A stretch of DNA of 5,991 bases from an uncultured Prevotella sp. (GTDB lineage: Bacteria > Bacteroidota > Bacteroidia > Bacteroidales > Bacteroidaceae): positions 1 through 5,991 of the forward strand of contig CALZAP010000106.1 in NCBI GenBank assembly GCA_945614335.1. The letters run 5' to 3'. A program made the translations under genes and the position numbers. The notes below the pieces were generated by a model. That model saw only the letters and a program-made list of their open reading frames with translations. It was not told where the DNA came from and ran no database searches. Positions 1-5,991 of this stretch are shown here, piece by piece; the first letter of the stretch is position 1; every line of letters begins with the position of its first letter.

Positions 1-257
1 GGACCCACCTGCAATCCAATCATGAAGACAAACAGGATAAGACCGAAGTCCTGGATAAATGTAATGATGTTAACAGGTGCCGTCAAACCGAAGTGTCCGG
101 CGACGATACCAGCAAAGAGGACGAATGTCACGCCCAAAGCGATACCTCCAAACTTCACTTTGCCCAACAGCACTCCTATAGCTATTACTAAGGCGTATAA
201 AAGCGCAATATGGGCTACCGATTCCGTTGAGGTGAAAAGATTAATTAGCCATTCCAT
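1..257 (-). CDS. AspT/YidE-family putative transporter, N-terminal fragment
   Basis: Integral inner-membrane transporter; only the first 85 codons are present, because the gene runs off the left edge of the window. The ATG is at 257-255 on the minus strand and the protein begins [20 protein letters not shown]. Three hydrophobic stretches are visible, at about residues 15-32, 36-55 and 64-84. The stretches [18 protein letters not shown] and [15 protein letters not shown] match what I know of the first membrane block of the aspartate:alanine exchanger (AspT/YidE/YbjL) family, whose full members are about 550 residues with two membrane blocks flanking TrkA-C domains. Known family members exchange aspartate for alanine or export succinate, but the substrate here cannot be read from the fragment. 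The gene is divergent from mutA across 294 bp. No Shine-Dalgarno precedes the start, which is usual in Bacteroidetes. Family assignment is fairly secure; substrate is unknown. Confidence 0.82.
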   Translation of the reverse strand, partial: MEWLINLFTSTESVAHIALLYALVIAIGVLLGKVKFGGIALGVTFVLFAGIVAGHFGLTAPVNIITFIQDFGLILFVFMIGLQVG

Positions 258-281
258 ATTGTATATATAATTTTTGCGGTG

Positions 282-289
282 CAAAATTA
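282..289 (-). promoter_or_regulatory. Possible -7 element for the divergent transporter gene
   Basis: On the minus strand this reads TAATTTTG, which fits the Bacteroidetes -7 consensus TAnnTTTG. It lies 24 bp upstream of the transporter ATG and would give a short leader of roughly 15-20 nt. I see no convincing -33 TTTG partner, and such matches are easy to find in AT-rich DNA, so this is tentative. Confidence 0.35.
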
Positions 290-360
290 GCCAAAATATT
301 ACTCATTTTATAATTTTTGTGCAACAATTTTTAAAAGAAGGGCCAACTTTTTGAATATTT

Positions 361-380
361 CACAATTTTACACAATTTTC
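361..380. repeat. 10-bp tandem direct repeat upstream of the mutA promoter
   Basis: CACAATTTTA is followed directly by CACAATTTTC, two copies differing only in the last base. A looser copy, AACAATTTTTA, lies near 323-333. The 10-bp period places the copies on the same face of the helix, and the pair lies about 35-55 bp upstream of the -7 element at 415-422. That is a plausible place for an activator site or an UP-like AT tract. It may also be chance in AT-rich DNA. Confidence 0.4.
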
Positions 381-414
381 TTTCAGTTTTTATATAAATA
401 CAAAAATTATTCGC

Positions 415-422
415 TATCTTTG
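415..422 (+). promoter_or_regulatory. Bacteroidetes-type promoter (-7 element) for mutAB
   Basis: TATCTTTG followed by C is an excellent match to the Bacteroidetes primary sigma factor (RpoD/SigABfr) -7 consensus TAnnTTTG. It sits in an otherwise AT-rich tract just before base composition shifts to the mixed sequence of the leader. The predicted transcription start is about 427-430, giving a leader of about 120 nt. The expected -33 TTTG, about 20 bp upstream near 391-395, is not clear; that area is T/A-rich (TTTTTATATAAATA). This is the best promoter candidate for the mutA-mutB operon. Confidence 0.65.
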
Positions 423-439
423 CACCGCATTTCCGAAGC

Positions 440-484
440 ATGAAAGATACCATGCCCAAGAAGTGCCATGAAAGTTGGAATTAA
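440..484 (+). other. Mini-ORF 1 in the mutA leader (14 codons), coding status uncertain
   Basis: An ATG at 440 opens a 14-codon frame, MKDTMPKKCHESWN, ending in TAA at 482-484. It begins in the first hairpin and ends inside the second, a layout that could couple its translation to leader folding. There is no ribosome binding site by the usual standard, but the known genes here lack one too. A frame this short occurs readily by chance, so it is recorded as a possible leader peptide and not as an established gene. Confidence 0.18.
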
Positions 485-539
485 TCTTCAACGGGATAAT
501 ACGTCTATGAGGATAGCAATAAACTTATATAATAATTAA
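468..539 (+). other. Mini-ORF 2 in the mutA leader (23 codons), coding status uncertain
   Basis: An ATG at 468 opens 23 codons, MKVGINLQRDNTSMRIAINL followed by YNN, ending in TAA at 537-539, only 12 nt before the mutA ATG. It is in the same frame as mutA, so its stop also proves that MutA cannot start further upstream. It overlaps mini-ORF 1 in another frame, and both start with ATGAAAG. The close spacing to mutA would allow translational coupling if it is translated. I recognise no homologue and chance is a fair explanation. Confidence 0.2.
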
Positions 540-551
540 AAACAACCGACT

Positions 552-2405
552 ATGTCAGACATTAAGGAAAAACTCTTTACCGAGTTTACAGCACCCACTA
601 AGCAGGAGTGGCTTGACAAGATTCAGGTCGACCTGAAAGGTGCAGACTTCAACAAGAAGTTGGTATGGAGAACCAATGAGGGCTTCGACATGCAGCCTTT
701 CTACCGCAGGGAGGACATCGAGGGTCTTGCAACCCCCAACGCCCTGCCGGGAGAGTTCCCATTCGTACGTGGTAACAAGAAGGACAACAATGTATGGCGC
801 GTTCGTCAGAACATCGTTGCCGACGACGCCAAGGCTGCAAATGCCAAGGCTCTCGACATCCTAAACAAGGGTATCGACTCCTTGGGATTCAACATTAAGG
901 GCAGCGACGTGAGCGCCGAGTTCATCGACACTCTCCTTGAGGGCATCTGCCTTGAGTGCATCGATGTAAACTTCTCAACCTGCCAGTGCCACACTCTCGA
1001 ACTGGCTCAGATTCTCGTGGCTTATTTCGAGAAGAAGGGCTACGACAAGGAGAAGATTAACGGTTCTATCGCCTTCGACCCCATCGAGAAGATTCTCATG
1101 AAGGGCAAGGACGCCACCGAGATGGTTGCCAAGGCAAAGGAACTCGTGGAACTGCTGAAGGACTACCGCTTCTTCCGCTGCATCGCCGTCAACTCTGAGG
1201 CTCTCAACAACTCCGGCGCATATATCGTACAGGAACTGGGCTATGCCTTGGCGTGGGGTAACGAATATCTGCAGCAGATGGTTGAGGCAGGAGTGGAGCC
1301 TACTCTCGCAGCAAGCAAGATCAAGTTCAACATGGGTATCTCCGAGAACTACTTCATGGAGATTGCAAAGTTCCGTGCTGCACGTATGCTTTGGGCAGAA
1401 ATCGTTAAGCAGTATGAGCCAAAGTGTGAATGTGCTTGCATGATGATGGTCAACGCCACCACATCTTCTTATAATATGACAGTGTTCGACAGCTATGTCA
1501 ACCTGCTCCGCACCCAGACCGAGACCATGTCGGCTGCACTTGCCGGAGTTTATTCTATTGTGGTCCGTCCATTTGATGACGCATACCAGGCTCCAACAGA
1601 CTTTTCAGAGCGCATAGCACGCAACCAGCAGCTCCTTCTCAAGGAAGAGAGCCACTTCGACAAGGTCGTTGACCCGTCGGCCGGTTCTTACTTCATCGAG
1701 GAACTCACCAACTCGCTCGCTGATGCCGCATGGAAGATATTCCTCAAGGTGGAGGATGAGGGAGGATTCCTCGCCGCTGCCAAGGCTGGTTCTGTACAGG
1801 ACGACATCAACGCCACCAACCAGAAGCGTCACGGCGACGCCGCCAAGCGCAAGGAGTTCCTGCTCGGCACCAACCAGTTCCCGAACTTCACAGAACTCTC
1901 CGAAGGCAAGCGCGCCAAGAAATGCTGCTGCTCTTGCTCTAATGCAGAGGAGACTCCGCTGAAGAAGATTTCCGCCACACGTCTCGCTGCCGACTTCGAA
2001 GACCTCCGCATCGCTGTGGAGGAGAGCGGCAAGACTCCAAAGGCCTTCATGCTCACCATTGGCAATCTCGCCATGCGTCAGGCCCGTGCCCAGTTCAGTT
2101 GCAACTTCCTCGCCTGTGCCGGCTATAAGGTAATCGACAACCTCGGCTTCAAGACTGTCGAGGAGGGTGTTGACGCTGCCTTGGCTGCAGGTGCCGACAT
2201 TGTTGTCATCTGCTCGAGCGACGACGAGTATGCAGAATATGCAGTGCCTGCATTCAAGTATCTCGACGGTCGCGCCATGTTCATCGTGGCTGGTGCTCCC
2301 GCCTGCATGGACGACCTCAAGGCCGCCGGCATCGAGAACTTCATCCATGTGCGTTGCAATGTGCTTGAGACTCTAAAGGAATATAACCAGAAGTTGGGAA
2401 TCTAA
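552..2405 (+). CDS. mutA: Methylmalonyl-CoA mutase, small subunit
   Basis: Non-catalytic subunit of the heterodimeric, cytoplasmic mutase that interconverts succinyl-CoA and methylmalonyl-CoA. In Bacteroidales this step leads from succinate to propionate. The protein is 617 residues, close to the roughly 600-640 usual for MutA. A TIM-barrel mutase domain covers about residues 40-450, with family signatures such as NYFMEIAKFRAARMLWAEIV and, at 374-380, DPSAGSY. A degenerate cobalamin-binding-like domain follows from about 498. At the place where MutB has DxHxxG, MutA has GNLAMRQARAQF (from residue 504), so the B12 ligand histidine is absent, as in known small subunits. The ATG at 552 is the first possible start after an in-frame TAA at 537-539. 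mutB follows after 14 bp, so the two are surely cotranscribed. Oddly, the protein holds 17 cysteines, grouped at 133/136/144/146, 292/294/296 and 458-460/462. Confidence 0.96.
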   Translation: MSDIKEKLFTEFTAPTKQEWLDKIQVDLKGADFNKKLVWRTNEGFDMQPFYRREDIEGLATPNALPGEFPFVRGNKKDNNVWRVRQNIVADDAKAANAKALDILNKGIDSLGFNIKGSDVSAEFIDTLLEGICLECIDVNFSTCQCHTLELAQILVAYFEKKGYDKEKINGSIAFDPIEKILMKGKDATEMVAKAKELVELLKDYRFFRCIAVNSEALNNSGAYIVQELGYALAWGNEYLQQMVEAGVEPTLAASKIKFNMGISENYFMEIAKFRAARMLWAEIVKQYEPKCECACMMMVNATTSSYNMTVFDSYVNLLRTQTETMSAALAGVYSIVVRPFDDAYQAPTDFSERIARNQQLLLKEESHFDKVVDPSAGSYFIEELTNSLADAAWKIFLKVEDEGGFLAAAKAGSVQDDINATNQKRHGDAAKRKEFLLGTNQFPNFTELSEGKRAKKCCCSCSNAEETPLKKISATRLAADFEDLRIAVEESGKTPKAFMLTIGNLAMRQARAQFSCNFLACAGYKVIDNLGFKTVEEGVDAALAAGADIVVICSSDDEYAEYAVPAFKYLDGRAMFIVAGAPACMDDLKAAGIENFIHVRCNVLETLKEYNQKLGI

Positions 2406-2419
2406 AGTTTTGAATAGTC

Positions 2420-4564
2420 ATGAGAAAGAATTTTAAAGATATCAATATTTACGCCGGCATCAAGAACGAGAATGGTGCCGAGTGGCAGAAGGCTAACGGT
2501 ATTGCTCCCAACTGGAAAACTCCCGAGCATATCGAAGTAAAGCCCGTATATACAAAAGAAGACCTCGAAGGCATGGAGCACCTCGACTTCGCTGCCGGTA
2601 TTCCTCCCTTCCTCCGCGGTCCGTATTCAATGATGTACCCGTTCCGCCCGTGGACTATCCGCCAGTATGCAGGATTCTCCACCGCCGAGGAGTCTAACGC
2701 GTTCTATCGCCGTAACCTTGCCTCTGGTCAGAAGGGTCTGTCGGTGGCATTCGACCTCCCCACACACCGTGGCTACGACCCCGACAACGAGCGCGTGGTA
2801 GGTGATGTTGGTAAGGCTGGTGTGTCTATCTGTAACGAGGAGAACATGAAGGTGCTCTTCGACGGTATTCCACTCAACAAGATGTCAGTGTCGATGACTA
2901 TGAACGGAGCCGTGTTGCCTATCCTCGCCTTCTATATCGTGGCAGGATTGGAGCAGGGAGCCAAACTTGAGGAGATGGCCGGTACTATCCAGAACGACAT
3001 CCTCAAGGAGTTCATGGTGCGCAACACCTATATCTATCCGCCTGCATTCTCAATGAAGATTATCGCCGACATCTTCGAATATACATCCCAGAACATGCCT
3101 AAGTTCAACTCAATCTCCATCTCCGGCTATCACATGCAGGAGGCTGGTGCTACGGCAGACATCGAGTTGGCTTACACTCTTGCCGACGGCATGGAGTATC
3201 TCCGCGCCGGTGTGAACGCAGGTATCGACGTGGATGCCTTCGCTCCCCGTCTGTCATTCTTCTGGGCTATCGGCGTAAATCACTTCATGGAGATTGCCAA
3301 GATGCGTGCAGGTCGTCTGCTGTGGGCAAAGATTGTGAAGAGCTTCGGCGCAAAGAACCCGAAGTCGCTCGCACTGCGTACCCACTCTCAGACCTCAGGA
3401 TGGTCGCTCACCGAGCAGGATCCGTTCAACAACGTGGGCCGAACTTGTATCGAGGCTATGGCAGCCGTATTGGGTCACACCCAGTCGCTCCACACCAACG
3501 CCCTCGACGAGGCCATCGCCCTGCCTACCGACTTCTCGGCTCGTATCGCACGTAACACCCAAATCTATATCCAGAACGAGACCAAGGTGTGCAAGCACAT
3601 CGACCCATGGGCAGGTTCTTACTATGTTGAGACCCTCACCAACGAACTCGTGCACAAGGCATGGGAGCACATCCAGGAAATCGAGAAGCTCGGCGGTATG
3701 GCCAAGGCTATCGAGACCGGTGTGCCCAAGATGCGTATCGAGGAGGCTGCCGCACGCACTCAGGCCCGTATCGACTCAGGCGTGCAGACCATCGTCGGCA
3801 CCAACAAGTACCGTCTCGACCACGAGGATCCTATCGACATTCTCGAAGTGGATAACACTGCAGTGCGCAAGCAGCAGGAGGAGAGCCTTGCCAAAGTTCG
3901 TGCCGCCCGCGACGAGGAGGCATGCCAGGCAGCCCTCAAGAAGCTCACAGAGATTGTTCGCACTGGCGAAGGCAACCTGCTCGCACAGGCTGTAGAGTGC
4001 GCCAAGTTGCGTTGTACATTGGGAGAAATCAGTGACGCCTGCGAAGAGGTAGTAGGACGTTACAAGGCAGTAATCAGAACAATATCAGGCGTGTATTCAT
4101 CAGAAAGCAAGAACGACAAGGACTTCGAAGTTGCTTGTCAGCTCACAGAAGAGTTTGCACAGAAGGAAGGTCGTCGCCCACGTATCTTCATCGCCAAGAT
4201 GGGTCAGGACGGTCACGACCGTGGAGCAAAGGTAGTTGCAACAGGATATGCCGACTGCGGTTTCGACGTCGACATGGGTCCATTGTTCCAAACTCCGGCC
4301 GAGGCTGCCCGCGAAGCTGTTGAGAACGACGTTCACGTAGTGGGTGTCTCTTCTCTTGCAGCAGGTCACAAGACTCTCGTTCCGCAGCTCATCGACGAGT
4401 TGAAGAAGTTGGGTCGCGAGGACATCATGGTCATCGCCGGCGGTGTAATTCCCGCACAAGACTATGACTTCCTCTATCAGGCTGGCGTTGCCGCCATCTT
4501 CGGCCCTGGCACATCTGTTGCCAAGGCTGCAGTTGAGATGATGAACATCTTGCTGGAGAAATAA
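2420..4564 (+). CDS. mutB: Methylmalonyl-CoA mutase, large (catalytic, B12-binding) subunit
   Basis: Catalytic subunit (EC 5.4.99.2), a radical enzyme using adenosylcobalamin to interconvert succinyl-CoA and (R)-methylmalonyl-CoA in the cytoplasm, paired with MutA. It has 714 residues, the full family length. The N-terminal TIM barrel carries [29 protein letters not shown] and [20 protein letters not shown]. By motif matching to the Propionibacterium enzyme, Y83, R201, Y237 and H238 correspond to its Y89, R207, Y243 and H244. The C-terminal cobalamin domain (about 585-714) has K593, D597 and the axial ligand H599 in DGHDRG, then SSLAAGH (644-650) and GGVIP (674-678), so the base-off/His-on site is intact. 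No Shine-Dalgarno precedes the ATG. A strong terminator follows 21 bp after the stop. No mutase chaperone (MeaB) or epimerase gene is in the window, so those must be encoded elsewhere. The sequence is very typical of its family. Confidence 0.98.
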   Translation: MRKNFKDINIYAGIKNENGAEWQKANGIAPNWKTPEHIEVKPVYTKEDLEGMEHLDFAAGIPPFLRGPYSMMYPFRPWTIRQYAGFSTAEESNAFYRRNLASGQKGLSVAFDLPTHRGYDPDNERVVGDVGKAGVSICNEENMKVLFDGIPLNKMSVSMTMNGAVLPILAFYIVAGLEQGAKLEEMAGTIQNDILKEFMVRNTYIYPPAFSMKIIADIFEYTSQNMPKFNSISISGYHMQEAGATADIELAYTLADGMEYLRAGVNAGIDVDAFAPRLSFFWAIGVNHFMEIAKMRAGRLLWAKIVKSFGAKNPKSLALRTHSQTSGWSLTEQDPFNNVGRTCIEAMAAVLGHTQSLHTNALDEAIALPTDFSARIARNTQIYIQNETKVCKHIDPWAGSYYVETLTNELVHKAWEHIQEIEKLGGMAKAIETGVPKMRIEEAAARTQARIDSGVQTIVGTNKYRLDHEDPIDILEVDNTAVRKQQEESLAKVRAARDEEACQAALKKLTEIVRTGEGNLLAQAVECAKLRCTLGEISDACEEVVGRYKAVIRTISGVYSSESKNDKDFEVACQLTEEFAQKEGRRPRIFIAKMGQDGHDRGAKVVATGYADCGFDVDMGPLFQTPAEAAREAVENDVHVVGVSSLAAGHKTLVPQLIDELKKLGREDIMVIAGGVIPAQDYDFLYQAGVAAIFGPGTSVAKAAVEMMNILLEK

Positions 4565-4585
4565 TCCACAACAACTCATAATTTT

Positions 4586-4626
4586 GCCGCAGGCGCTTCT
4601 GCATCAGGATCGCCTGCGGCTTTTTT
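4586..4626 (+). terminator. Strong intrinsic terminator of the mutAB operon
   Basis: GCCGCAGGCG (4586-4595) and CGCCTGCGGC (4611-4620) form a perfect 10-bp GC-rich stem, followed directly by six T residues (4621-4626). The 15-nt interior can extend the stem past one mismatch: TTCTG (4597-4601) pairs with CAGGA (4605-4609), with one G-U pair and a CAT loop. It lies 21 bp after the mutB stop and separates mutAB from the downstream flavoprotein gene. Confidence 0.93.
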
Positions 4627-4682
4627 CTATACCTCAACAACAACTTGCATTTTCTTTTCTTCTCTTTTTCAACACCCTAAAC

Positions 4683-5924
4683 ATGAATATAGCCATCATT
4701 GGAGCCGGAGCTGCCGGATGCTTTGCGGCAATAGAGATTAAGCGACGTCTGCCTCACTCAAAAGTAACAGTTTTTGAAGGTGGCAAAAAACCTCTTGCCA
4801 AAGTAGCGGTCACTGGAGGCGGACGATGCAACCTCACCAACAGCTTCATGGAAGTAAGTAGCATTGACTCTGTATACCCAAGAGGCGCAAGGCTTATGAA
4901 ACGACTGCTGAAGGAATTCAGCAACAAAGACACCTGCCTGTGGTTTGAGAAAGCAGGAGTACGCCTTGCCACACAACCCGACCAATGTGTCTTCCCCCTA
5001 TCGCAAGACGCAATGGAGATTGTGAACACTTTGATTTCCCTTATGAGAAAAAATGGCGTGGAACTGAAAACAGGGCACAAGGTGACAAACATCACATATA
5101 ATGAAAAGGAACAGGAAAACAGATATAGCCTCGAAGTCATGTCCCCGACAGGAACAGTCCTATATCCTGCATCGCACGTGATTGTCACTACCGGCGGCAG
5201 TCCCAAGAAAGAAGGTCTCAGAATGTTTGACAAGCTCAACCTGGAAATAATTCCCCCTGTACCCTCACTCTTCAGCCTCTGCCTCCCCTCCCAACCCATC
5301 ACACAACTCATGGGCACTGTAGTGGAAAACGTGACAGCAGCCATTGCAGGTACAAAGATGAAAGCCGACGGTCCGATTCTCATTACACACTGGGGACTCA
5401 GCGGACCTGCCATTCTCAAACTCTCGTCTTATGCCGCACGCTACCTTAACGAGCATGACTATCAGACGACAATAGTAGTAAACTGGTTTGGAGGAGAACG
5501 CGAGGAATATATTCTCAACTACTTGAACGACATCATAATAAGGCATCCACAAAAACAAGTTCAGAGCATCTATCCACAGCAACTCAACAGCCGGCTTTGG
5601 CTGTTCATTCTCAATGAATGTGGTTTAAAGGAACACATGCGCTGGGCAGAGATCGGCAAGAAAGGTCTACACAGACTTGCCTCATGCCTGTCAAGCCACA
5701 CTTTCAATGTAAATGGCAAAAACCGCTTTAAGGACGAGTTTGTCACATGCGGAGGAATAGCCTTGTCGAACATAAACCCGTCTACTCTTGAGAGCAAGAA
5801 ACACAAGGGGCTATTCTTTGCAGGAGAAGTGCTCGACGTTGATGCCATCACAGGCGGTTTTAATTTGCAAGCGGCATGGACAATGGCATATATCGTGGCA
5901 AAATCATGTGCAAATGAGTGTTGA
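4683..5924 (+). CDS. HI0933/BaiN-family FAD-dependent oxidoreductase
   Basis: Soluble flavoprotein of 413 residues, the usual length for this family (Pfam HI0933_like; also annotated BaiN, YhiN or aminoacetone oxidase-like). The N-terminus has a Rossmann dinucleotide-binding loop, GAGAAG at residues 7-12, with E32 at the end of the second strand to bind the FAD ribose. The family signature TGGGRCNLTN follows at 44-53. VTTGGSPKK lies mid-protein, and the C-terminal FAD motif GEVLDVDAITGGFNLQAA spans 381-398. Clostridial BaiN has been linked to bile-acid reduction, but the substrate of most members, including this one, is unknown. The frame stays open upstream to a TTG at 4584, but that would place 33 codons across the terminator hairpin. 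The ATG at 4683 starts exactly at the FAD motif (MNIAIIGAGAAG) and is chosen. Base composition is more AT-rich than mutAB, suggesting lower expression. No clear promoter is seen in 4627-4682. Confidence 0.93.
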   Translation: MNIAIIGAGAAGCFAAIEIKRRLPHSKVTVFEGGKKPLAKVAVTGGGRCNLTNSFMEVSSIDSVYPRGARLMKRLLKEFSNKDTCLWFEKAGVRLATQPDQCVFPLSQDAMEIVNTLISLMRKNGVELKTGHKVTNITYNEKEQENRYSLEVMSPTGTVLYPASHVIVTTGGSPKKEGLRMFDKLNLEIIPPVPSLFSLCLPSQPITQLMGTVVENVTAAIAGTKMKADGPILITHWGLSGPAILKLSSYAARYLNEHDYQTTIVVNWFGGEREEYILNYLNDIIIRHPQKQVQSIYPQQLNSRLWLFILNECGLKEHMRWAEIGKKGLHRLASCLSSHTFNVNGKNRFKDEFVTCGGIALSNINPSTLESKKHKGLFFAGEVLDVDAITGGFNLQAAWTMAYIVAKSCANEC

Positions 5925-5978
5925 AATACCAATAAAAGGTCACAAAAGACAAAAAAATACTTAAAATACTTGGTATTT
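5924..5978. repeat. 9-bp inverted repeat plus 9-bp tandem repeat after the flavoprotein gene
   Basis: AAATACCAA (5924-5932) is the exact reverse complement of TTGGTATTT (5970-5978), with 37 nt between. The left arm begins at the last base of the stop codon. Inside and overlapping the right arm, AAAATACTT is tandemly repeated (5954-5962 and 5963-5971). The region is very AT-rich, so part of this may be chance. No coding potential is seen from 5925 to the window end. Confidence 0.45.
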
Positions 5979-5989
5979 ATCATTTTTTT
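5964..5989 (+). terminator. Possible weak terminator after the flavoprotein gene
   Basis: AAATAC (5964-5969) and GTATTT (5973-5978) can form a 6-bp hairpin with a TTG loop, followed after five bases by a T run (5983-5989). The stem has only one G-C pair, so it would be weak. The longer 9-bp arms at 5924-5932 and 5970-5978 offer an alternative, larger fold using the same T run. It is about 40 nt after the stop codon, a sensible place for transcription to end. Confidence 0.35.
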
Positions 5990-5991
5990 AC

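Larger units (their letters stand above)
428..551 (+). promoter_or_regulatory. Long mutA leader with two small hairpins
   Basis: This is the predicted 5' untranslated region of mutAB, inferred from the promoter at 415-422. Two inverted repeats are visible. GCATG (438-442) pairs with CATGC (451-455) around an 8-nt loop, and GTTGGA (474-479) pairs with TTCAAC (487-492), with one G-U pair and a 7-nt loop. The 8-bp word CATGAAAG occurs twice, at 439-446 and 467-474. The last 50 nt are A/T-rich and lack a Shine-Dalgarno, as is common in Bacteroidetes. I looked for a cobalamin riboswitch because the operon encodes a B12 enzyme. The leader is shorter than the usual roughly 200 nt, and no B12-box-like GCCACTG is present. 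Its regulatory role is therefore unknown. Confidence 0.4.

Noticed and set aside
22..270. 82-codon plus-strand open frame
   Set aside because: It is antisense to the transporter fragment, whose minus-strand translation has clear membrane segments and family motifs. The plus-strand product has no recognisable features.
423..551. Cobalamin riboswitch ahead of mutAB
   Set aside because: The leader is too short, and I find no GCCACTG-like B12 box or the usual surrounding stems.
1605..2348. 247-codon open frame on the minus strand inside mutA
   Set aside because: It is a shadow of mutA codon bias on the opposite strand. It lacks a promoter and recognisable motifs, and mutA is unmistakable on the plus strand.
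4100..4579. 159-codon minus-strand open frame over the end of mutB
   Set aside because: It is antisense to the conserved cobalamin-binding domain of MutB, with no independent sign of coding.
4579..4586. TAATTTTG as a promoter for the flavoprotein gene
   Set aside because: It matches TAnnTTTG, but the transcript would start within the terminator hairpin and end at once. No properly spaced -33 element is present.
4584..4682. 33-codon N-terminal extension of the flavoprotein from a TTG start
   Set aside because: The extension would begin at the terminator stem and read through it. The family N-terminus starts at the GxGxxG motif, which the ATG at 4683 provides.
4754..5419. 221-codon minus-strand open frame inside the flavoprotein gene
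   Set aside because: It is antisense to a gene with intact FAD motifs and no features of its own are recognisable.

Overview
The window looks like chromosome from a Bacteroidales bacterium, most likely a Prevotella-type genus. The evidence is AT-rich intergenic DNA, starts without Shine-Dalgarno sequences, a Bacteroidetes-style -7 promoter element (TAnnTTTG), and proteins that read like the Bacteroidetes versions of their families. The genus is inferred from style; no search was run.

Layout: (1) 1-257, minus strand: the first 85 codons of an AspT/YidE-type membrane transporter, cut off by the window edge. (2) 258-551: an AT-rich divergent intergenic region. It holds a good promoter element for the rightward operon (415-422), a 10-bp tandem repeat upstream of it, and a leader of about 120 nt with two small hairpins and two overlapping mini-ORFs. 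(3) 552-2405 and 2420-4564: mutA and mutB, the small and large subunits of adenosylcobalamin-dependent methylmalonyl-CoA mutase, 14 bp apart and closed by a strong intrinsic terminator (4586-4626). (4) 4683-5924: a flavoprotein of the HI0933/BaiN family. (5) 5925-5991: AT-rich DNA with small repeats and a possible weak terminator.

Function: MutAB interconverts succinyl-CoA and methylmalonyl-CoA. In Bacteroidales it belongs to the succinate-to-propionate branch of fermentation and depends on vitamin B12. MutB keeps every catalytic and B12-binding residue I could place. MutA lacks the DxHxxG cobalamin motif, as expected for the non-catalytic subunit. The divergent transporter belongs to a superfamily that includes amino acid and dicarboxylate carriers, so a link to succinate or aspartate traffic is possible but unproven. 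The flavoprotein lies behind the terminator and is probably a separate transcription unit.

I see no mobile element, CRISPR array, tRNA, rRNA or defence system. This is mostly an ordinary metabolic locus. The items most worth a second look are the structured mutA leader, the cysteine-rich MutA with its CCCSC linker, and the transporter/mutase pairing.
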